Positions 1 to 13,029 of a stretch of 64,000 nt of DNA are shown piece after piece. The position numbers and the translations under genes were made by a program. Origin of the DNA: Colius striatus (Eukaryota; Chordata; Aves; Coliiformes; Coliidae); contig NC_084772.1 in assembly GCF_028858725.1 (NCBI RefSeq), positions 22,855,548-22,919,547 on the forward strand, read 5' to 3'. Position 1 is the first letter of the stretch. The number at the start of each line of letters is the position of its first letter. The notes beneath the pieces are model-generated. The model was not told the origin of the DNA. It did not search any database and was given only the letters and a program-made list of their open reading frames with translations.

Positions 1-176
1 CAATTTTCATTTCTGTGTTTCTGTTTATATCTTGTATTCTAGTCAGCTCAAATCATGAGAAAAAATTGAGGACAGAGAGCTGCACTTGAATGAAAATTTG
101 TTGCCCAGTGGATAAGCAGGAACACTGCAGATAGTTTTGGTGCCCTTGGTTGCTATGTTACACCCTTCTGCTGCAG

Positions 177-1246
177 GTTGGGATTGAGATGGAGCATTTC
201 CCTGAGTTCGAAAATGATGTGGAGTTCACTGAGCGACTCATCTCGGAGCAGTCTGTGTTCTGCTTGCCAGCCACGGTGAGCCCAACACTGAGAGCCCCAG
301 GGAGCTGTGAGGTCAAAGCATGGGAAGAGAAGCAACAGGGGTTTGCAGCCATAAACTCTGGGGACAGGTTTGGGAGTTGTGTGTGCATTTCCATGATCTG
401 TAATGGTGTATATGTGCTGTGTGTAGGGATAGGGACTGGCAGTCTCTAGCTCACCAGCAGCCCTCAGTCAGGCTGCCAGAGTCCTCCCAGCTCCAGGCTT
501 GCTCTGTCTTTTTCAAGTTGGCAGAGCTGTATGCCTGAACCCTGTGTACCCCCACACCTCCTTGCTGAAGCTGCTCCCTTTGAGGCCCAGGACTGTTCCC
601 AGCTGCTGTTCCCAGCTCTTCACCCTGAGAAGAAAAGTCCCCCACTTCTGTGGGCGCGGGGACAGACTACAGGCTGAGAACACCTGTGGCATCTCGCACT
701 CTCCTTCCAGCTCCACTCCCAGCATTGAACAGGGACAAGGCCTTGGATGCTCTCTAGCCCTTTCCTTCTCTAGCTCCTTCCAGCCCATTCCCTGAGTTCT
801 GCATAGTCCATTGAGAATCCCTTGGCATGTCACCCTCACAACATCATGTTTGTGCAGATGGAGATGGGAGATTTGCTTGGAACAGGGAAAAAAAGTGTAA
901 GGGAGCAAGAGCCCAGCCCTGCTGTCCCCAAGTCTGTCCTACACTGACCATTTTGGACTAGATGATCTCTAAAGATCCTTTCCAACCCCCATCATTCTAT
1001 GACCATTTTCACTTGCTGACACAGCACATGGCCTCAGGGCAGGTCTCTGAAACTACAGCACTATCCCAGGCAATCTGCGAGCTTCATCCTGTCTCATTTC
1101 AGTGCTTCGAGTACCCAAACTTCTTCCGCGTGGTGATCACCGTCCCTGAGGAGATGATCTTGGAGGCCTGCAGTCGCATTCAGGAATTCTGTGAGATGCA
1201 CTACCAGGGTGCTGAAGGGGCCCAGGATTTGGAATGTGATAAATAG
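177..1246 (+). CDS. TAT: Tyrosine aminotransferase, last two coding exons (partial)
   Basis: C-terminal 80 residues of tyrosine aminotransferase, the PLP-dependent liver enzyme that starts tyrosine breakdown by converting tyrosine to 4-hydroxyphenylpyruvate. Exons are 177-275 (acceptor CTGCAG, donor GTGAGC) and 1103-1246 (acceptor TTTCAG, stop TAG at 1244-1246), joined in phase 0. The first begins [17 protein letters not shown]; the second reads [18 protein letters not shown] and ends with CDK, as the human protein does. This is the small C-terminal domain of the fold-type I aminotransferase; the PLP lysine and substrate-binding residues lie in exons left of the window. The 827-bp intron carries a CR1 scrap. 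No frame damage is seen, so the part present looks functional. The identification rests on near-complete agreement with the recalled human C-terminus. Confidence 0.95.
953..1003 (+). repeat. CR1 LINE 3'-end fragment
   Basis: About 50 bp with the CR1 3' terminus pattern: GACTAGATGATCTCTAAAG, then TCCTTTCCAACCCC, then ATTCTATGA. It lies in the last TAT intron in the same orientation as the gene. Too short to assign a subfamily. Confidence 0.85.
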
Positions 1247-1780
1247 CTACAGCTGGCCTCCTTGCCTCTTCCAGGCTAGACCTTGTATGAGGCAGCAGCT
1301 GGGCAGTCAGGGCTGCTTCCAGCCAGCCCCACATCCCTGTGCCTGCAAGCAGCCACTGTCCTACTGCTTTACTTCTTGTGCTCCATAGACCCAGCAGCAC
1401 TGTGGGAAGAAGCAGCCACTTCTCTCTCCTCCTCCACACACCCTTGCACACCCTCTAGCATTCAGTGCCCTTGGTGTCCACATACTCTGCATTTGCACCC
1501 TGTGTTGGTCTGTGCTTCTTGCAAACCAGCTGCAGGCAGGGGCACGTGGCTGCTCTTGGACCAGGCTTTATGCCCATGTGGCAGTAGCTTCTGTGCTGGC
1601 TACACTTCCCCTTGGGGACAGCAGAAGGCTGCTGTATTGGAGGACAAGAGAAAAATATCCACCTGACTTATCTGTGTTACCTCAGGAGGCCAGAGCTCTT
1701 TATACTGAGCCCTTTGTGCAACAAAGGGAGTAAGTTATTGTGACTTTTTTTTATTAATAAACATTCTGACAAGCCAGTTG
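1247..1780 (+). other. TAT: TAT 3' untranslated region with poly(A) signal
   Basis: Non-coding sequence after the TAT stop codon. A canonical AATAAA lies at 1756-1761, so cleavage is expected near 1775-1780. The open frames inside show no family resemblance. The end point is inferred from the signal only. Confidence 0.6.
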
Positions 1781-4700
1781 CTGCACTGTCCTCCTGCTGT
1801 GCCAGGCCTGGCTTGGTTGTTGCATGGGTAGCCCTTGCTCGGCCCTGAAGATTGCAGTGACCCCGACCCGGCTCTGCCATGCCACTGGCCAAAGTGTTCC
1901 AAGGCACTGCTGGGCCCCAAGGGCAGCGAGGGCCCTGCAAGCCTGGCCCAGACTGGAGACAAGGCTTCCTGCCTGCTGATGCCAGAGACTCACTACAGCC
2001 CTGTCTGCACCCAGCCATTGTGCCTCGGGGGTGAGCCCTGCACATCCGGAGCTCCCATGCGAGTGGCCCGTGCTGCTGCCTACGGGTTCAAGACCTGGGC
2101 AGCATGTGTTTACAAGAGGGTGGCACAGGATGACACACTAAAACTGAATGAGGTGTTGACGATTTAGCAGCAGGGCCCAAGTTCCCAGTTGCTGAATACA
2201 TCATCTCTATAAAGTAATAAGGAATTGGTGGCCTGACGTCTGTTCATTATGTGGACAGAGGAGTGCCTGTGCAGTCAAGAGACAGTAACGCTCATCGAAC
2301 CATCTGTTCCTGTGAGCTGCTCAGGGGCTTGGGGAGCCATTTCTGAAGCTGACAGAGGGACAGTATGTGATGTACCTTGTGTCATCACCTACAGCTCTAT
2401 TCACCTGTCCCTGCAGAATCGGGATCCACTGGTCAAGCTTGCCTGTGCGATGACAGTGTAAGTGAGCCAACTCTATATTAGACAGTGCCACACTTGCCAA
2501 GTTCTGATGACATCTCATTGCCTATGCTTCCCCTGCCCAGGGAAGAGTGAGGGCACCAGTACTGCTTTAAAGGAGAGGTATATATATGAGAAAGTGTATG
2601 AGAGGTCATTGACATGTAAACTGAGTCTCCATGCTGTATCCTTTCCCTTCAGAGAAAGCAATCTCAGAACAAAAAGTGAGAAAAGCTGGGGCTATGAATG
2701 AATGGTAGATGGGTTCAGAAATGTTATGCCATTGTACCTCCAAACAGAGCCAAATAACCTGAGCTGCTTAACACAAATCTTTGACAAAGAATAAGTGAGG
2801 TGGTGTGTCAGGGATCTGTTGGGCCAGAAGACCTTTATGGCACGACGTTGCTGTATTGTTACGCTGTCTGCTAAACCTGTCAGGTCCTATCTGTATCCTT
2901 GAACTCTTTTCCATATATCCTGGGTTCTGTGGCTTTAATTCCCATTAGTAATGAACAGATCCTGTTTTAAGAGAAAGCTGCTCCTTTCAGGCCACTCTCC
3001 CTTCATAGACCCCTTACTTTTCAGAGTACCCTCTCAGTGATGGCTGTTAACGTGCAAATGCTCTGCAATGATTAACACCATTCTGTTTCTTCTTATCCCA
3101 GCAGTACTTGGCCAGGGACACTGAGACACAGACGTGGGCGCAAATATATGGCTCATAAATATCAAGGTATTTCGATTTCTTACGGCCACATTCTCCATTG
3201 CCATCTTTTGCAATATAGCACACCTAGGTTTTCTGCTGCAATAGCAAAATGGCATTAAACTGCAGATACTCCAGTATCATTTTTCTGGTATTATGCTCAT
3301 AGATGCTTCATGTTATAGTGTGAGTGTAGCCTGGAGCGTCCTGCCAGCTACACAAATTACCTAAGCTGGTGTTTGGAGGTTCTTTGTGGCAAAGAAAGCC
3401 CCCCTTCTGCATGGAGACCAAGGAAGAAGCCAAGACATGGGTCTGGAGCTGCTCTTCCTCAGATGCTTGGAGAAGGTCTCATGATGGCTGACGGCTGATC
3501 CACAGCCATCCTCCCTGTCTCAGCTGCAGAGCACCAGCTGTGTACCCTGGAGCAAGCTTGCAGTGTTCTGCTCTTCTCTGCACCATCTGGACCAGCCCTG
3601 TTTAGGAGAAGGGTGACCTACCCCAACACGGTGACCTAGGCAGTGAGGCAACCTTGCGCCTAGTCCTTTCCTTGGGAAAGGAAGGAACTTCTCAGCTCAT
3701 GGGCCAATGAAGGTGAAATGTACAAAGGGGCTCGCAGCAGGGCCCAACACAGCAGGGCCAGCTGGCATGGTGGGCAGGTTGGGCCAAATCACACCTGAAA
3801 GCATTGGGGCCATCAGCTTCCCCAGGTGCCTGAGAACCTGGATGCAGCCCAGCCCCTGGCCCTGGTCTCGCCCACTCTCTCTTCCAGCTGCTCTGACTGC
3901 TCTTAATGGGGCTGCAGACAGGAACAGTTGCCTGAGCTGGACCCAGCATGGTTGCAGGGAGACAGACTGGAGATGATTGGAGGGGCCCTGGTGAACCAGC
4001 CTGCCATGGAGCTCAGGTGAGGCTGAAGCATCACTTAGGAATGGAAGCGGGGAGAGGACCCCAGGAGAAGATATCCATGCAAAGCTTCTTTGCATATGAA
4101 GGCTGGCACATAACCTCATTTTCCCAGGCTGTGCAGGCCCATCAGAGGCCAGATGAGCTGACCTGCTGTGGTCATGAGGGCTGCAGAAATTGTTGGTACA
4201 TGGCCAAGGGAGGCACAAGGAAAGTGTCCAGGGAGAGATTGTGGATGTAAGAGGAAGTGGCAGCATCTAGGTAGGTGACTGGGAGGGACTTTGCAAACAA
4301 GAATGTGGGAGGGTAGTGGAGCTCTGGAGGATAAGGAAGGCTCAGACAGACATGAAAAAGACAGCCTCGGCAGGGTTCCAGTGGCTGGAGGACACCTAAA
4401 AGCTGGCTAACTAAGCCTAACTGGTCGCAACAAGGTTGGGGTTATATATTCTATGTTGGGAACCGAGCACTGGAGAAGCCTTCTGAGGGGCAGAAGCCCT
4501 GATCTTTCTCATGGTCTGTCTGTCTGGCATGAGCTCTCTCAGAGTGCTGGGAGCCCAGACCTGTTCCAGCCCTTTGCTTTGTTATATATTGTCTTTCATT
4601 AGCTTATTTGACTTAAGTTCAGTGTTCCCTGAAGCCTTGCCAGATCAAACAGATGCTGTCAATAGATCTGAATGATTTATTTCCTGGATGCCTGACAGAG

Positions 4701-7700
4701 GTCTTCAGTGCTAGCATTGGCTCTTTGTTGTGTGGACTGTGCATGCTTCAGCTCTGCTGATTGCTGTTGTTTACTCATCTCTAGACTAGCTGTTCTACTC
4801 CAAGCTTCAGTGCATGTGTCAATTTCTGATTTTAGACTGCCTATGTGAGCAAAGAAGGCAGAACTTGATCAGTGAAGTTAATGAAAAAACTGAATAAATA
4901 CTTTTTTTCCCTTACTATTTTTCTGTTTTCCGTAACGTGTTGGTAAAGTGTTATGTGGCCTCATTCTTAGAGCCTTATTTACATAAGCTGCTTTCTCCCC
5001 TGTTTTCCCATTTTCTCATTCTCCCACTACTTGAGGTATTAGAGTGCTATAGCACAATGAAGCCAATAAAGGAGTGTTGCCAGTATATTATTTTGTAAGA
5101 CACGGGAACATAGTCCAGTAACCCATGTTCCTGAGTTACAGATCCCTACTTCCTGCTATTGAACAGATAGCTCTAGGGCAGAACCATCTTACTTGTTCAG
5201 CCATGGTAGGATACCAGTTTATGTCATTCCTTAAGAAAATCAAAAGGCAGATAAATGAAAATAAAATCAGTCAGTACACAGGTTGGTAGTACGGAGAAGA
5301 TAGTAATATTAACTTAAGTAACAGAAAGGTAGGTGATATTGGAGATCAGGCAGGAAACTCAGATATCGCCAAGGTGTTTGTTTCCTATTGCAGGGAATCG
5401 TCAGTAAAATAGAGGAACTACAACTCCTGGTACTGGCTGTAGAGTGAGGGAAGCTTGCAGACCGCCATAGATCAGCAGTTGTGACAGAACACACCTCCTC
5501 AAGGACATGCATTGCTCAGGGAGGGTAGAAACAAAAGTAGCATTTATGTGACGAGTAAGTAACGATAGGGGTAACCCCCACAACCGCTTGTCTGAAAATC
5601 TCATTGTAGAGAACTTAGAAGAAAGCGTGATGGAATGGATCTTATTGGACCTGTGTGATTAAATACACAGATCTCTATAGTATTAGAATACTATTAGCTA
5701 CTTCTTGGCTTCCCCTGGCTGCTGCACTGGGTCAGGTGTGCACAAGTACTGGGGAGCACAGCACACATTGCGTCCTTGGGGTAAAAGAAATGGAAAGGCT
5801 GCCTGCATGGGAATTTCACATGGCTCACTAGTCTCCAAGTCCCCAGAAAACATCTTTGATCGTGGAAGGAAGGTAGAAAGCAGAAATGTGATCAGCCATC
5901 ATGTGAGATAGAAGCAAGGTGCATGAGGCCAGGTGATGTGATGCTGCCTGCCATTAAGCAAAGGGTGAGTGACATATGCTTCTCCATTGCATCATAAAGC
6001 ACACACAGACACACGGGGAGGATAATGCCCATTGTTCAGGAGCCAGAGGATTCCTCCTTCACTTTCCACAATGTGCAGGTCTCAGAAAATGCAGTAGGCT
6101 AGAACAATGTGCCCTCCCAAGCCTTGTCTTCAAAGAACACGGGTACGTTCTGCTCCTTGTACAACTGCTCATGCCACAGAGGTTGCCTTCTGGGAAGCTC
6201 AGCTATGTAGGTAGTACCTGGGATGTGTGCAACTAAAAAAATGTGCTTGTCTTTGTGGCTAGAGGACAGTATAGCATCATTTAGGGCTGTCACAAAGCCT
6301 GAATACTGGTGCCAAAGGACCGGCATGTTTTGGGCAAGCTACACACGAGTGAAACAGGAGTCTTCATACATCTCTGTTCATGCAGCTGTTGTTCAGGAAG
6401 AGCCACTCAAGTGGTGTGACCTTTATGCGCCTGCTTTGTAACACGTAGCGATACACAGGTAAATCATTACTACAAGTGGTGTCAGTGCAGGGCATAGGAA
6501 CACATAGCTGAAATCCAGGTTGTGCAGAACACGATTCTCTCTGCAGGGCCCGATGTGGATCACTGCCAGCTTGTCCCTTTTTTTTTTCCCCCCCAGCCAA
6601 GGGTTACCAGGGCTTGACCATCTGTGTTTGCAAGGCAACAAATGAAAGGAAACGTGACCTGCCTCATTTGGGTTGTCCTTCCTGCTGGAAGGACCAGCCT
6701 TTCCTATATTTTTTGCTTCTACTGTCTCCATACTCCACTTGCCCTAGAGCAGCTCAGTGACATCCTTGGGGACAGGTGACACTATCAACAGGCCTATACC
6801 TCTCCAGATTGTGTGATAGAAACGATGAGACTTGGAATAGGACCCAAAGCAATTGTCTCTGCATGGTTCCAGAATACAGTGTGTTTCTCTTGAGCCTAGT
6901 GCTGCCGTGCTTCACTACCTTAACCTGGCACCGTCCCACTGCAGCTCCAGCACCCTCGTGAATCATTAACAGGCCAGCTCTTCCTGTCATGGTTTTTCCT
7001 TTCACACCATTTTCTTTCCCAGTGCACAGATGTTTAACTCAAGCAGCAGACAGAAAAGAGTCAAAAAGACCTTATGTGAATCTGCATCTGCTGACAACAT
7101 GGCAAGCAGTCAGAGCAAGGGTAGGCAAACGTCCGATCTCTGCCCTCCTGGTCTGACACTCCACTTCCTCCTGTTTCCTCCTCGTTCCTGCTTATAGAGT
7201 GAGCAGTCTCTTTTGGGGTTTGCAATGGGACAACATAAAAGTATGTCTCAGTATTCTTCATGAATTTCCCGGCCCTTTTCTTTTAGTAGCACTCTGATCA
7301 TTCGTTCCCCTACAAGAAACGTGCTTTGTTGCTTAGTGCTGGGTGGAGTTTTCTGGCTTGACGCTGGTCAAAGTAGGCGTGCACTGTAGAGGAGCCACAG
7401 AGGTGGGACATAGACATATGAAGAGGACAGGAGGGAGCAGGCACAGGTGTAGGTAAGAGCAGGTCCATGTCCACGAGTGCCTGGCACGAGGGCACAGCTG
7501 CTGGCGGGGCTGCCTGGAGGAGTCTGTGCCGCAGCAGTCTGTGTGAGGGCAACTGTGCTTGAACCAGGTCCGATGGGGCTTTACAAGAACTTGTTAAGGT
7601 GAGATTTTTCAACTGTTTCTTGGTATCCGATGTAAATGCTCTGGTGCCCAGAACTGTATCCACTGCTCATGCTCAGCAGCCTGAACGGGGAGAGGATTTT

Positions 7701-9898
7701 TGTAACGCATGGTAAACACATAGACGCCAGTAAATTGCCATGATTCTTCCTGGAGACAGAAGCTGTTGGTTTGGCTTAGAGAGTAGTTCCTACTTCTTCA
7801 GGCTGTCTTCTCAGTGCCCCTTCTCAGCACCTGCCACTAGTGACAGTTATACCATCTATTTGCTGAATGGGCAAAAGCTACTTCAAATTCCGCAGAAGCT
7901 GATCAAGCCAAATTGAAGACAAATTTGGTGAAACTGAGCAACCATCGGTACCATCAAAGACCAGTGTCTGGGGCTTCCCTGGCAGCAGATCCTCTTTGCC
8001 ACGCTACTGCCACTACAGCAGCAAAGGATCTGTACAGATCTGGAGAGCTCCTCCAAACTAGCCTAGCATTCAGCCACAGTCTACGCAGTGGAAGGTATTT
8101 TAGGCTGTGCTGTTACACGCCCCCCTCAGATATGCACAGGTTCAACAAACCTGTACTCTGGGGACATGCCACCCATGCTCAGCCTGGTTTGGTGGGTACC
8201 TCTCCCTGAGGCTGCTTTCTGCTTTCTACAATGCTCTTTCTTTGCCAGGATCAAGCTGTTCAAAGGGCTCTTTGTGTTTCTGGAAAACCTTAAAAGGCTG
8301 CTTTTGGGGTTTTTTGTTTTGGTTTGTTTCTTTCCCAAGACTCTAGCTGCTCAGGTGGGTTGATCCCAGTTCTTTGCATTTTGGTATGTGTGCTGTGGAA
8401 GACCTTAACATGATGACACTGGATTGTTATATTTTTTCAGTAGTTTCTGTTGTTCATCTATAGTGCTTTGATATTCTTCTTTTTCTTTCTGCTTTGCAGC
8501 CAAATCCTGGTTCATCTCTGTCCCAGCAGACAGTCATAGTGTGTATTTTTTGGTTCTGCAGCTGAAATTGGCTCGATCATTCTGGGCTGATCTTTACTCT
8601 GTAGCTCTGTGAGAGCTAAATATTTCACTTTTGCAGTGTGAAATGAACTGAATCAGTTATGAATCTAGAGGTTTGCTGTAGTGAAAATGTGGCTAAGCTC
8701 AAGACCTTAGTTTAGAAACATCGCAGCTGCCATGATCAAGAGATACAGTGGTGAAAAATAAGGATATGTAATTATTTCTTTTATTTCAGGATATGTCTGA
8801 AAGAAGCTCTGCTGCTCTTTGCTGCTCCTCTATCCCACTTCACCAGGCACACACAACTCATTTCAGTCCTTCTCTCACTCCCAGTGGGACAAACTCGTCA
8901 GGGCAGCTGTCATCACTACTTGTACAAGAGTGAAGAGGCAGTGAAGGCCGTCTACCAAGAGCAGTCCCAGGGATGGTCTGCATACTGCTTCTCAAAAAAC
9001 CTGAATCCCTTCTCTTAGACTATTCACAGATTTCCAGAGAAATAACAATTTATGTGGTTTTAAATCTCCCAGGGCATCTTAATACCAGTTTTCATGTCTG
9101 TTCAAGGAGGTTTTTAGAATTACTTGCTTCTAGCTATAGTCCAGGAACTCTGTCGGGAGTTAGAATAACAATATTAATGGTGCCAGATGGAAGTGATATC
9201 ATCAAAGTTAATTTGGAAGCCAAGACTTTTGGTAAACACTGCTGTATTCATTTGCAAGGAGGAAGCTGATATATGACTGTTTTTTTATGACAGGCTTTGT
9301 CATAAAAGGACAAAGGACAAAGCCCTTCCTAGGATTTGTCCAAATGTCAACTCGAATCAGATTCTTGTCAGACCTGAACATTACAATCCATTTGTACAAC
9401 CAAAAAAATCAGTGGGCTTCTGTCCAGGAGATCCAAGGCATGTCATCCTTCACAGAATGGAGAGCCACAACCTTGCGAGACATTACTAAAACAAGTCACG
9501 TTGTGGTAGCACTTAAGCAACAATCAGGATGACTCATTGTGCTGGGCATTTTCCTGGTTCTGAGAAATTATAATTACTGCCTTATGAACCCTGAGAACTG
9601 AAGGTAGATTACATAAACAAGCCAATTTATGCAAAAATGCTAGATGAGCACCTCTCCTGATTGTTTAGCAGCAGCCACAGTGCCCAGAAATCTAAACATC
9701 GGTGGTGCAGAAACTGAAATCAGGGGAGGAGGCACCTCCATGCAAATTAGTCTGAAAACTTCACTGCAGAGAGAAATTGAGGCAGGGAAAAAGGCGGAGG
9801 TTAGGGAAATTTTATCTGGGAGTGTTCATGCATTACCATGGACCCAGAAGATAACATGGTAAACACATAGTGGAGAAGCAGTATCTGCATTGTGCCCA
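1781..9898. other. Intergenic region between TAT and the sulfotransferase
   Basis: About 8.1 kb in which I could not support any gene. The open frames (the longest about 190 codons on the minus strand at 3697-4266) lack recognisable domains and usually start at arbitrary methionines in GC-rich sequence. There is a short T/C homopolymer run near 6577-6594. Upstream regulatory elements or a first non-coding exon of the sulfotransferase could lie here but cannot be seen from sequence alone. Confidence 0.5.
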
Positions 9899-10323
9899 GT
9901 TGAGGCTAGTAAAGGATTTGGAGCACATCTCATATGAGAAATGGCTGAGGGATATGGGGCTGTCTGGCCTGGAGAAAAGAAGGCTCAGGGGAGACCTTGT
10001 TGCTGTCTACAACTACCTGAACGGAAGCTGTAGCGAGGAGAGGGTCTGTTCTCCCTGGTGACAAACAACAGAACAAGAGGAAAGGGCCTCAAGTTGTGCC
10101 AGGGGAGGTTCCAGAGGAGGAATTTCTTTCCTGCAGGGTTTGTCAGGCATTGGAACGGGCTGCCCAGGGAGCTGCTGGCGTCACCATCCCTGAAGGGGTT
10201 TCAGAGACAGGTGGATGTTGCACTTGGGGAAATGGGCTGGTGGTTGATAGGGCTGGGACAAAGGCTGGGCTTGATGAGCTTAAAGGTCTCTTCCAGCTGA
10301 AACGACTCTATGATTCTATGAAT
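9899..10323 (+). repeat. CR1 LINE 3' fragment (about 425 bp)
   Basis: The largest CR1 copy in the window. It keeps the end of ORF2, readable in pieces: residues like LRGDLVAVYNYLNG, then after a frame change NNRTRGKGLKLCQGRF and RHWNGLPRELLASPSLKGF, which match the C-terminus of CR1 reverse transcriptase proteins. It ends with GATGAGCTTAAAGGTCTCTT and the terminal ACTCTATGATTCTATGAATG units. Frameshifts make it a dead, 5'-truncated copy. Confidence 0.92.
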
Positions 10324-11007
10324 GTATAGCTCTGCTGCTTTAGCAGGGAGGCAGCTGCTGTGCGTGGGCACAGCTGCCTCACGTCACGCCACCGTGGGCT
10401 GCACAAAAGCTGGAAGGACCGGGGCGCAGTGACGCTCTGTCCAGGAGGACTTCCAGCTTGCCCTGCAGCCCTGAAGATCCTGTGCTCTCTGTCCTGTCTG
10501 GCTATGAAGCACCTGGAAGGACTGACTATGACTGAGAACCAGTAAGGTTTTTTAACTGTAGTTCACCTTGGGAAATGTAAAACAGTTGCACTGCCCAGAA
10601 AGGCCTGTCTCCACTGCAGCACAGCTAAACTGCCAGCCTGGCACATGGTGACAAGGGAGCACACCGTAACCCGGTGAACTTCCACGCTGTCTGTTGAGTC
10701 TGTCCCCAGGAAGGGGAAACCTACATTGTATTTTTGCAGCATTCCAGCATAAAAATAGTTGTAAATGGTGGTCAGAGCAGGAGCTTAGAAGAAACAATGC
10801 GGAACTGTTGAATTCTCCGCAAAAACTGTTCTGTCTTTCCTTCATAAAAGTTGCTGATATAATGTCTGCAGGGATTGTGTATGCTAAGTACACATTTATG
10901 TGTACTGACATTTCAATACACTAACTCTCAAACTTTGGTAAAAGTACAGATAGGCTTTTCAGTGATCTAAGACTGCATTAGAATGATTTACTGACAAATA
11001 GTGGTTT

Positions 11008-11070
11008 TCATAGAATCATGGAATGGTAGGGTTTTGTTAGAGAAAACCTTCAGCCCTGCAGTATTGATGT
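11008..11070 (-). repeat. Probable CR1 3'-end fragment, reverse orientation
   Basis: TCATAGAATCATGGAATGGT is the reverse complement of the CR1 terminal repeat and 3' tail. The match fades after about 60 bp and the right edge is a guess. It sits roughly 140 bp before the splice acceptor of the sulfotransferase coding exon. Confidence 0.6.
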
Positions 11071-11225
11071 CCTTTCCAAAGACAGTTTGTGCTGTGGTCA
11101 TCACCGGTAGAGCAGCAGGTTTCCAAAATAATGGGCCTGCAGAGGGACTGGCAGGAGCCTGGTGCACCACATCGTGCCTCCTTCATGATTGTGTGATGCT
11201 CTGTCTCTGCAGGTCGTTTGCAAAC

Positions 11226-12365
11226 ATGGTGAAGTCTAGAACAGTGCAGGTGCTCCTGATTCTGGCAGTTCTGTCCTTCCTTCTGATCCACTTCCACTTC
11301 CAACCCTGCAGCAACAATGCCCCTAAGGAAGAAAAACTCTCTCCAGTCCACATCCTCATTCTCTCCTCCTGGCGGTCAGGATCTTCCTTCACCGGACAAA
11401 TCTTCAGCCAGCACCCCAGCGTCTTCTACCTGATGGAGCCTGCGTGGCACGTGTGGGTGACCATGCACCAGAACAGTGCCAAGGTCTTGCACATGGCGGT
11501 ACGGGACCTAGTCAGGTCGGTCTTTCTGTGTGACATGTCTGTGTTTGATGCTTACATGTCTAGCCAAAAGAAAAAGTCTGATTTGTTTCAGTGGGAGACA
11601 AGCCGAGCCCTGTGCTCTCCCCCGGCCTGTGACTCATTCAGTCGCAGTGATATAATCACTGCAGACAATTGCAGAACAATCTGTGGCAAATACCCATTCA
11701 GCAAGGTAGAGGAAGCCTGTAAAACCTACAGCCATGTTGCCATCAAGGAGGTTCGGTTCTTTGACCTGAAAGTTCTCTACCCCCTTCTCACTGATCCATC
11801 CCTGAACCTCAAAATTATTCACTTGGTCCGTGACCCTCGGGCTGTGTTCCAGTCCCGAGAGAATACAGTCGCATACCTGAAACGTGACAGTGACATTGTT
11901 ATGGGGCCTCAGGAGACAAAGGGAGAAATGGGACCCTACAACACAATGCGTGCCATCTGCGAAAGCCAGGTTGAGATTTACAAGGCAGGCAGGCAGGCCA
12001 TCCCCAGCTTCCTGAAAGACCGCTATCTGCTGGTTCGCTATGAGGACATTGTCAGAGACCCACTAGCAAGGGCTGCTCAGATGTACAGGTTTGCCGAACT
12101 CCATTTCACACCAGAGCTTCAGAAGTGGGTCCACAACATCACCCATGGGAGGAGGCAAGGAGCAAACGCCTTTGCTACTGGATCCAGAGATGCACTGAGA
12201 GTATCCCAGGCCTGGAGGAAGACCCTTCCTTTCCAGAAGATAGAAAAAGTGCAAAATGTGTGCAAGGATGCGATGGACTTGCTGGGCTATCAGCTCATTA
12301 AGTCCGAAGAAGAGCAAAAAAATATGTCACTGGATCTTTTATTTGCCCACAACTCCTCTGCGTAA
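11226..12365 (+). CDS. CHST5/CHST6: Carbohydrate (N-acetylglucosamine 6-O) sulfotransferase, CHST5/CHST6 group
   Basis: Golgi type II membrane enzyme of 379 residues that by family transfers sulfate from PAPS to the 6-OH of GlcNAc (keratan sulfate or mucin-type glycans). The reading frame is open further upstream, but a splice acceptor (TGTCTCTGCAG, exon from 11213) precedes the chosen ATG and residues after it match the human N-terminus. Features: signal-anchor helix at residues 8-24; 5'-phosphosulfate loop SSWRSGSSF at 47-55; EPAWHVW at 71-77; 3'-phosphate site LVRDPRAVFQSR at 200-211; sequons NIT 304, NMS 366 and NSS 376. The whole CDS is in one exon, usual for this family. Human carries CHST5 and CHST6 as a tandem pair; only one gene is seen here, so the exact orthologue cannot be decided. 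The frame is intact. Upstream non-coding exons were not identified. Confidence 0.92.
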   Translation: MVKSRTVQVLLILAVLSFLLIHFHFQPCSNNAPKEEKLSPVHILILSSWRSGSSFTGQIFSQHPSVFYLMEPAWHVWVTMHQNSAKVLHMAVRDLVRSVFLCDMSVFDAYMSSQKKKSDLFQWETSRALCSPPACDSFSRSDIITADNCRTICGKYPFSKVEEACKTYSHVAIKEVRFFDLKVLYPLLTDPSLNLKIIHLVRDPRAVFQSRENTVAYLKRDSDIVMGPQETKGEMGPYNTMRAICESQVEIYKAGRQAIPSFLKDRYLLVRYEDIVRDPLARAAQMYRFAELHFTPELQKWVHNITHGRRQGANAFATGSRDALRVSQAWRKTLPFQKIEKVQNVCKDAMDLLGYQLIKSEEEQKNMSLDLLFAHNSSA

Positions 12366-13029
12366 CAAATTCTGAAGGGAGAAAAGCTGCTCTCTCTGCA
12401 TCTACTCTCTGTACCTGAAGACTACAGAGTGAACTGTTTACTAGAGCAAAAAAGGAGAACTGTTCATGAATGTGCATGAAAACGAAGAGTGTGTGCATGA
12501 GTGTGCTATGCAAGGACAAGTGACACAGGAACCACTACTTTCTAAGCAGCACAGGGTCACTCTCCATGGCTGCTGGAGGCTCAGCCACGATGCAGGCTGA
12601 AGTGCTGCAGGTATGTTTTCCAAATTGAGTCTATGGTTTATGTGAAAAAGGAGGAACATGGCGGGATGGAGCAAACAGAATGTCAAAGGAGTGGGACCAG
12701 AAAGCAGAGCTCAAACCACTCGCAGACCACAGCTAAATAGTGGTGAGACCACATGGAGCAACTGCACTGCAGAGGAAGAGGAGAGATAAATGCAAGGGGA
12801 GTAAGAAAGCATTATTTGCCCTGCTGCCACCCAGGATACGTAATGGCAAAAGAGACAGAAGGATGGCACAAGCCTTTGGCGTCTGGAAAGATCCTTTTTT
12901 CTGGACTGATTGAGTTTTCAAACCCAGTTTTAATTTTGCTCCTTTCCTGTGCCTGGGCATCCAGCCTTGGTGGCAATGTTGGGAAAATGTTTGTGTTCAC
13001 TTACTACATAGTGGGATAAACAGAATAAA
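12366..13029 (+). other. Sulfotransferase 3' UTR with poly(A) signal
   Basis: The first clear AATAAA after the stop codon is at 13024-13029, giving a 3' UTR of about 0.67 kb. No coding potential was recognised here. The assignment is by position only. Confidence 0.5.

Noticed and set aside
3697-4266. 189-codon minus-strand open frame between TAT and the sulfotransferase
   Set aside because: No domain, no convincing start or splice context, and low-complexity Pro/Leu/Ser/Ala content typical of chance frames in GC-rich DNA.
11001-11225. N-terminal extension of the sulfotransferase frame
   Set aside because: A good splice acceptor at 11211-11212 and a CR1 scrap lie within it, and the family protein begins at the internal Met next to the signal anchor.
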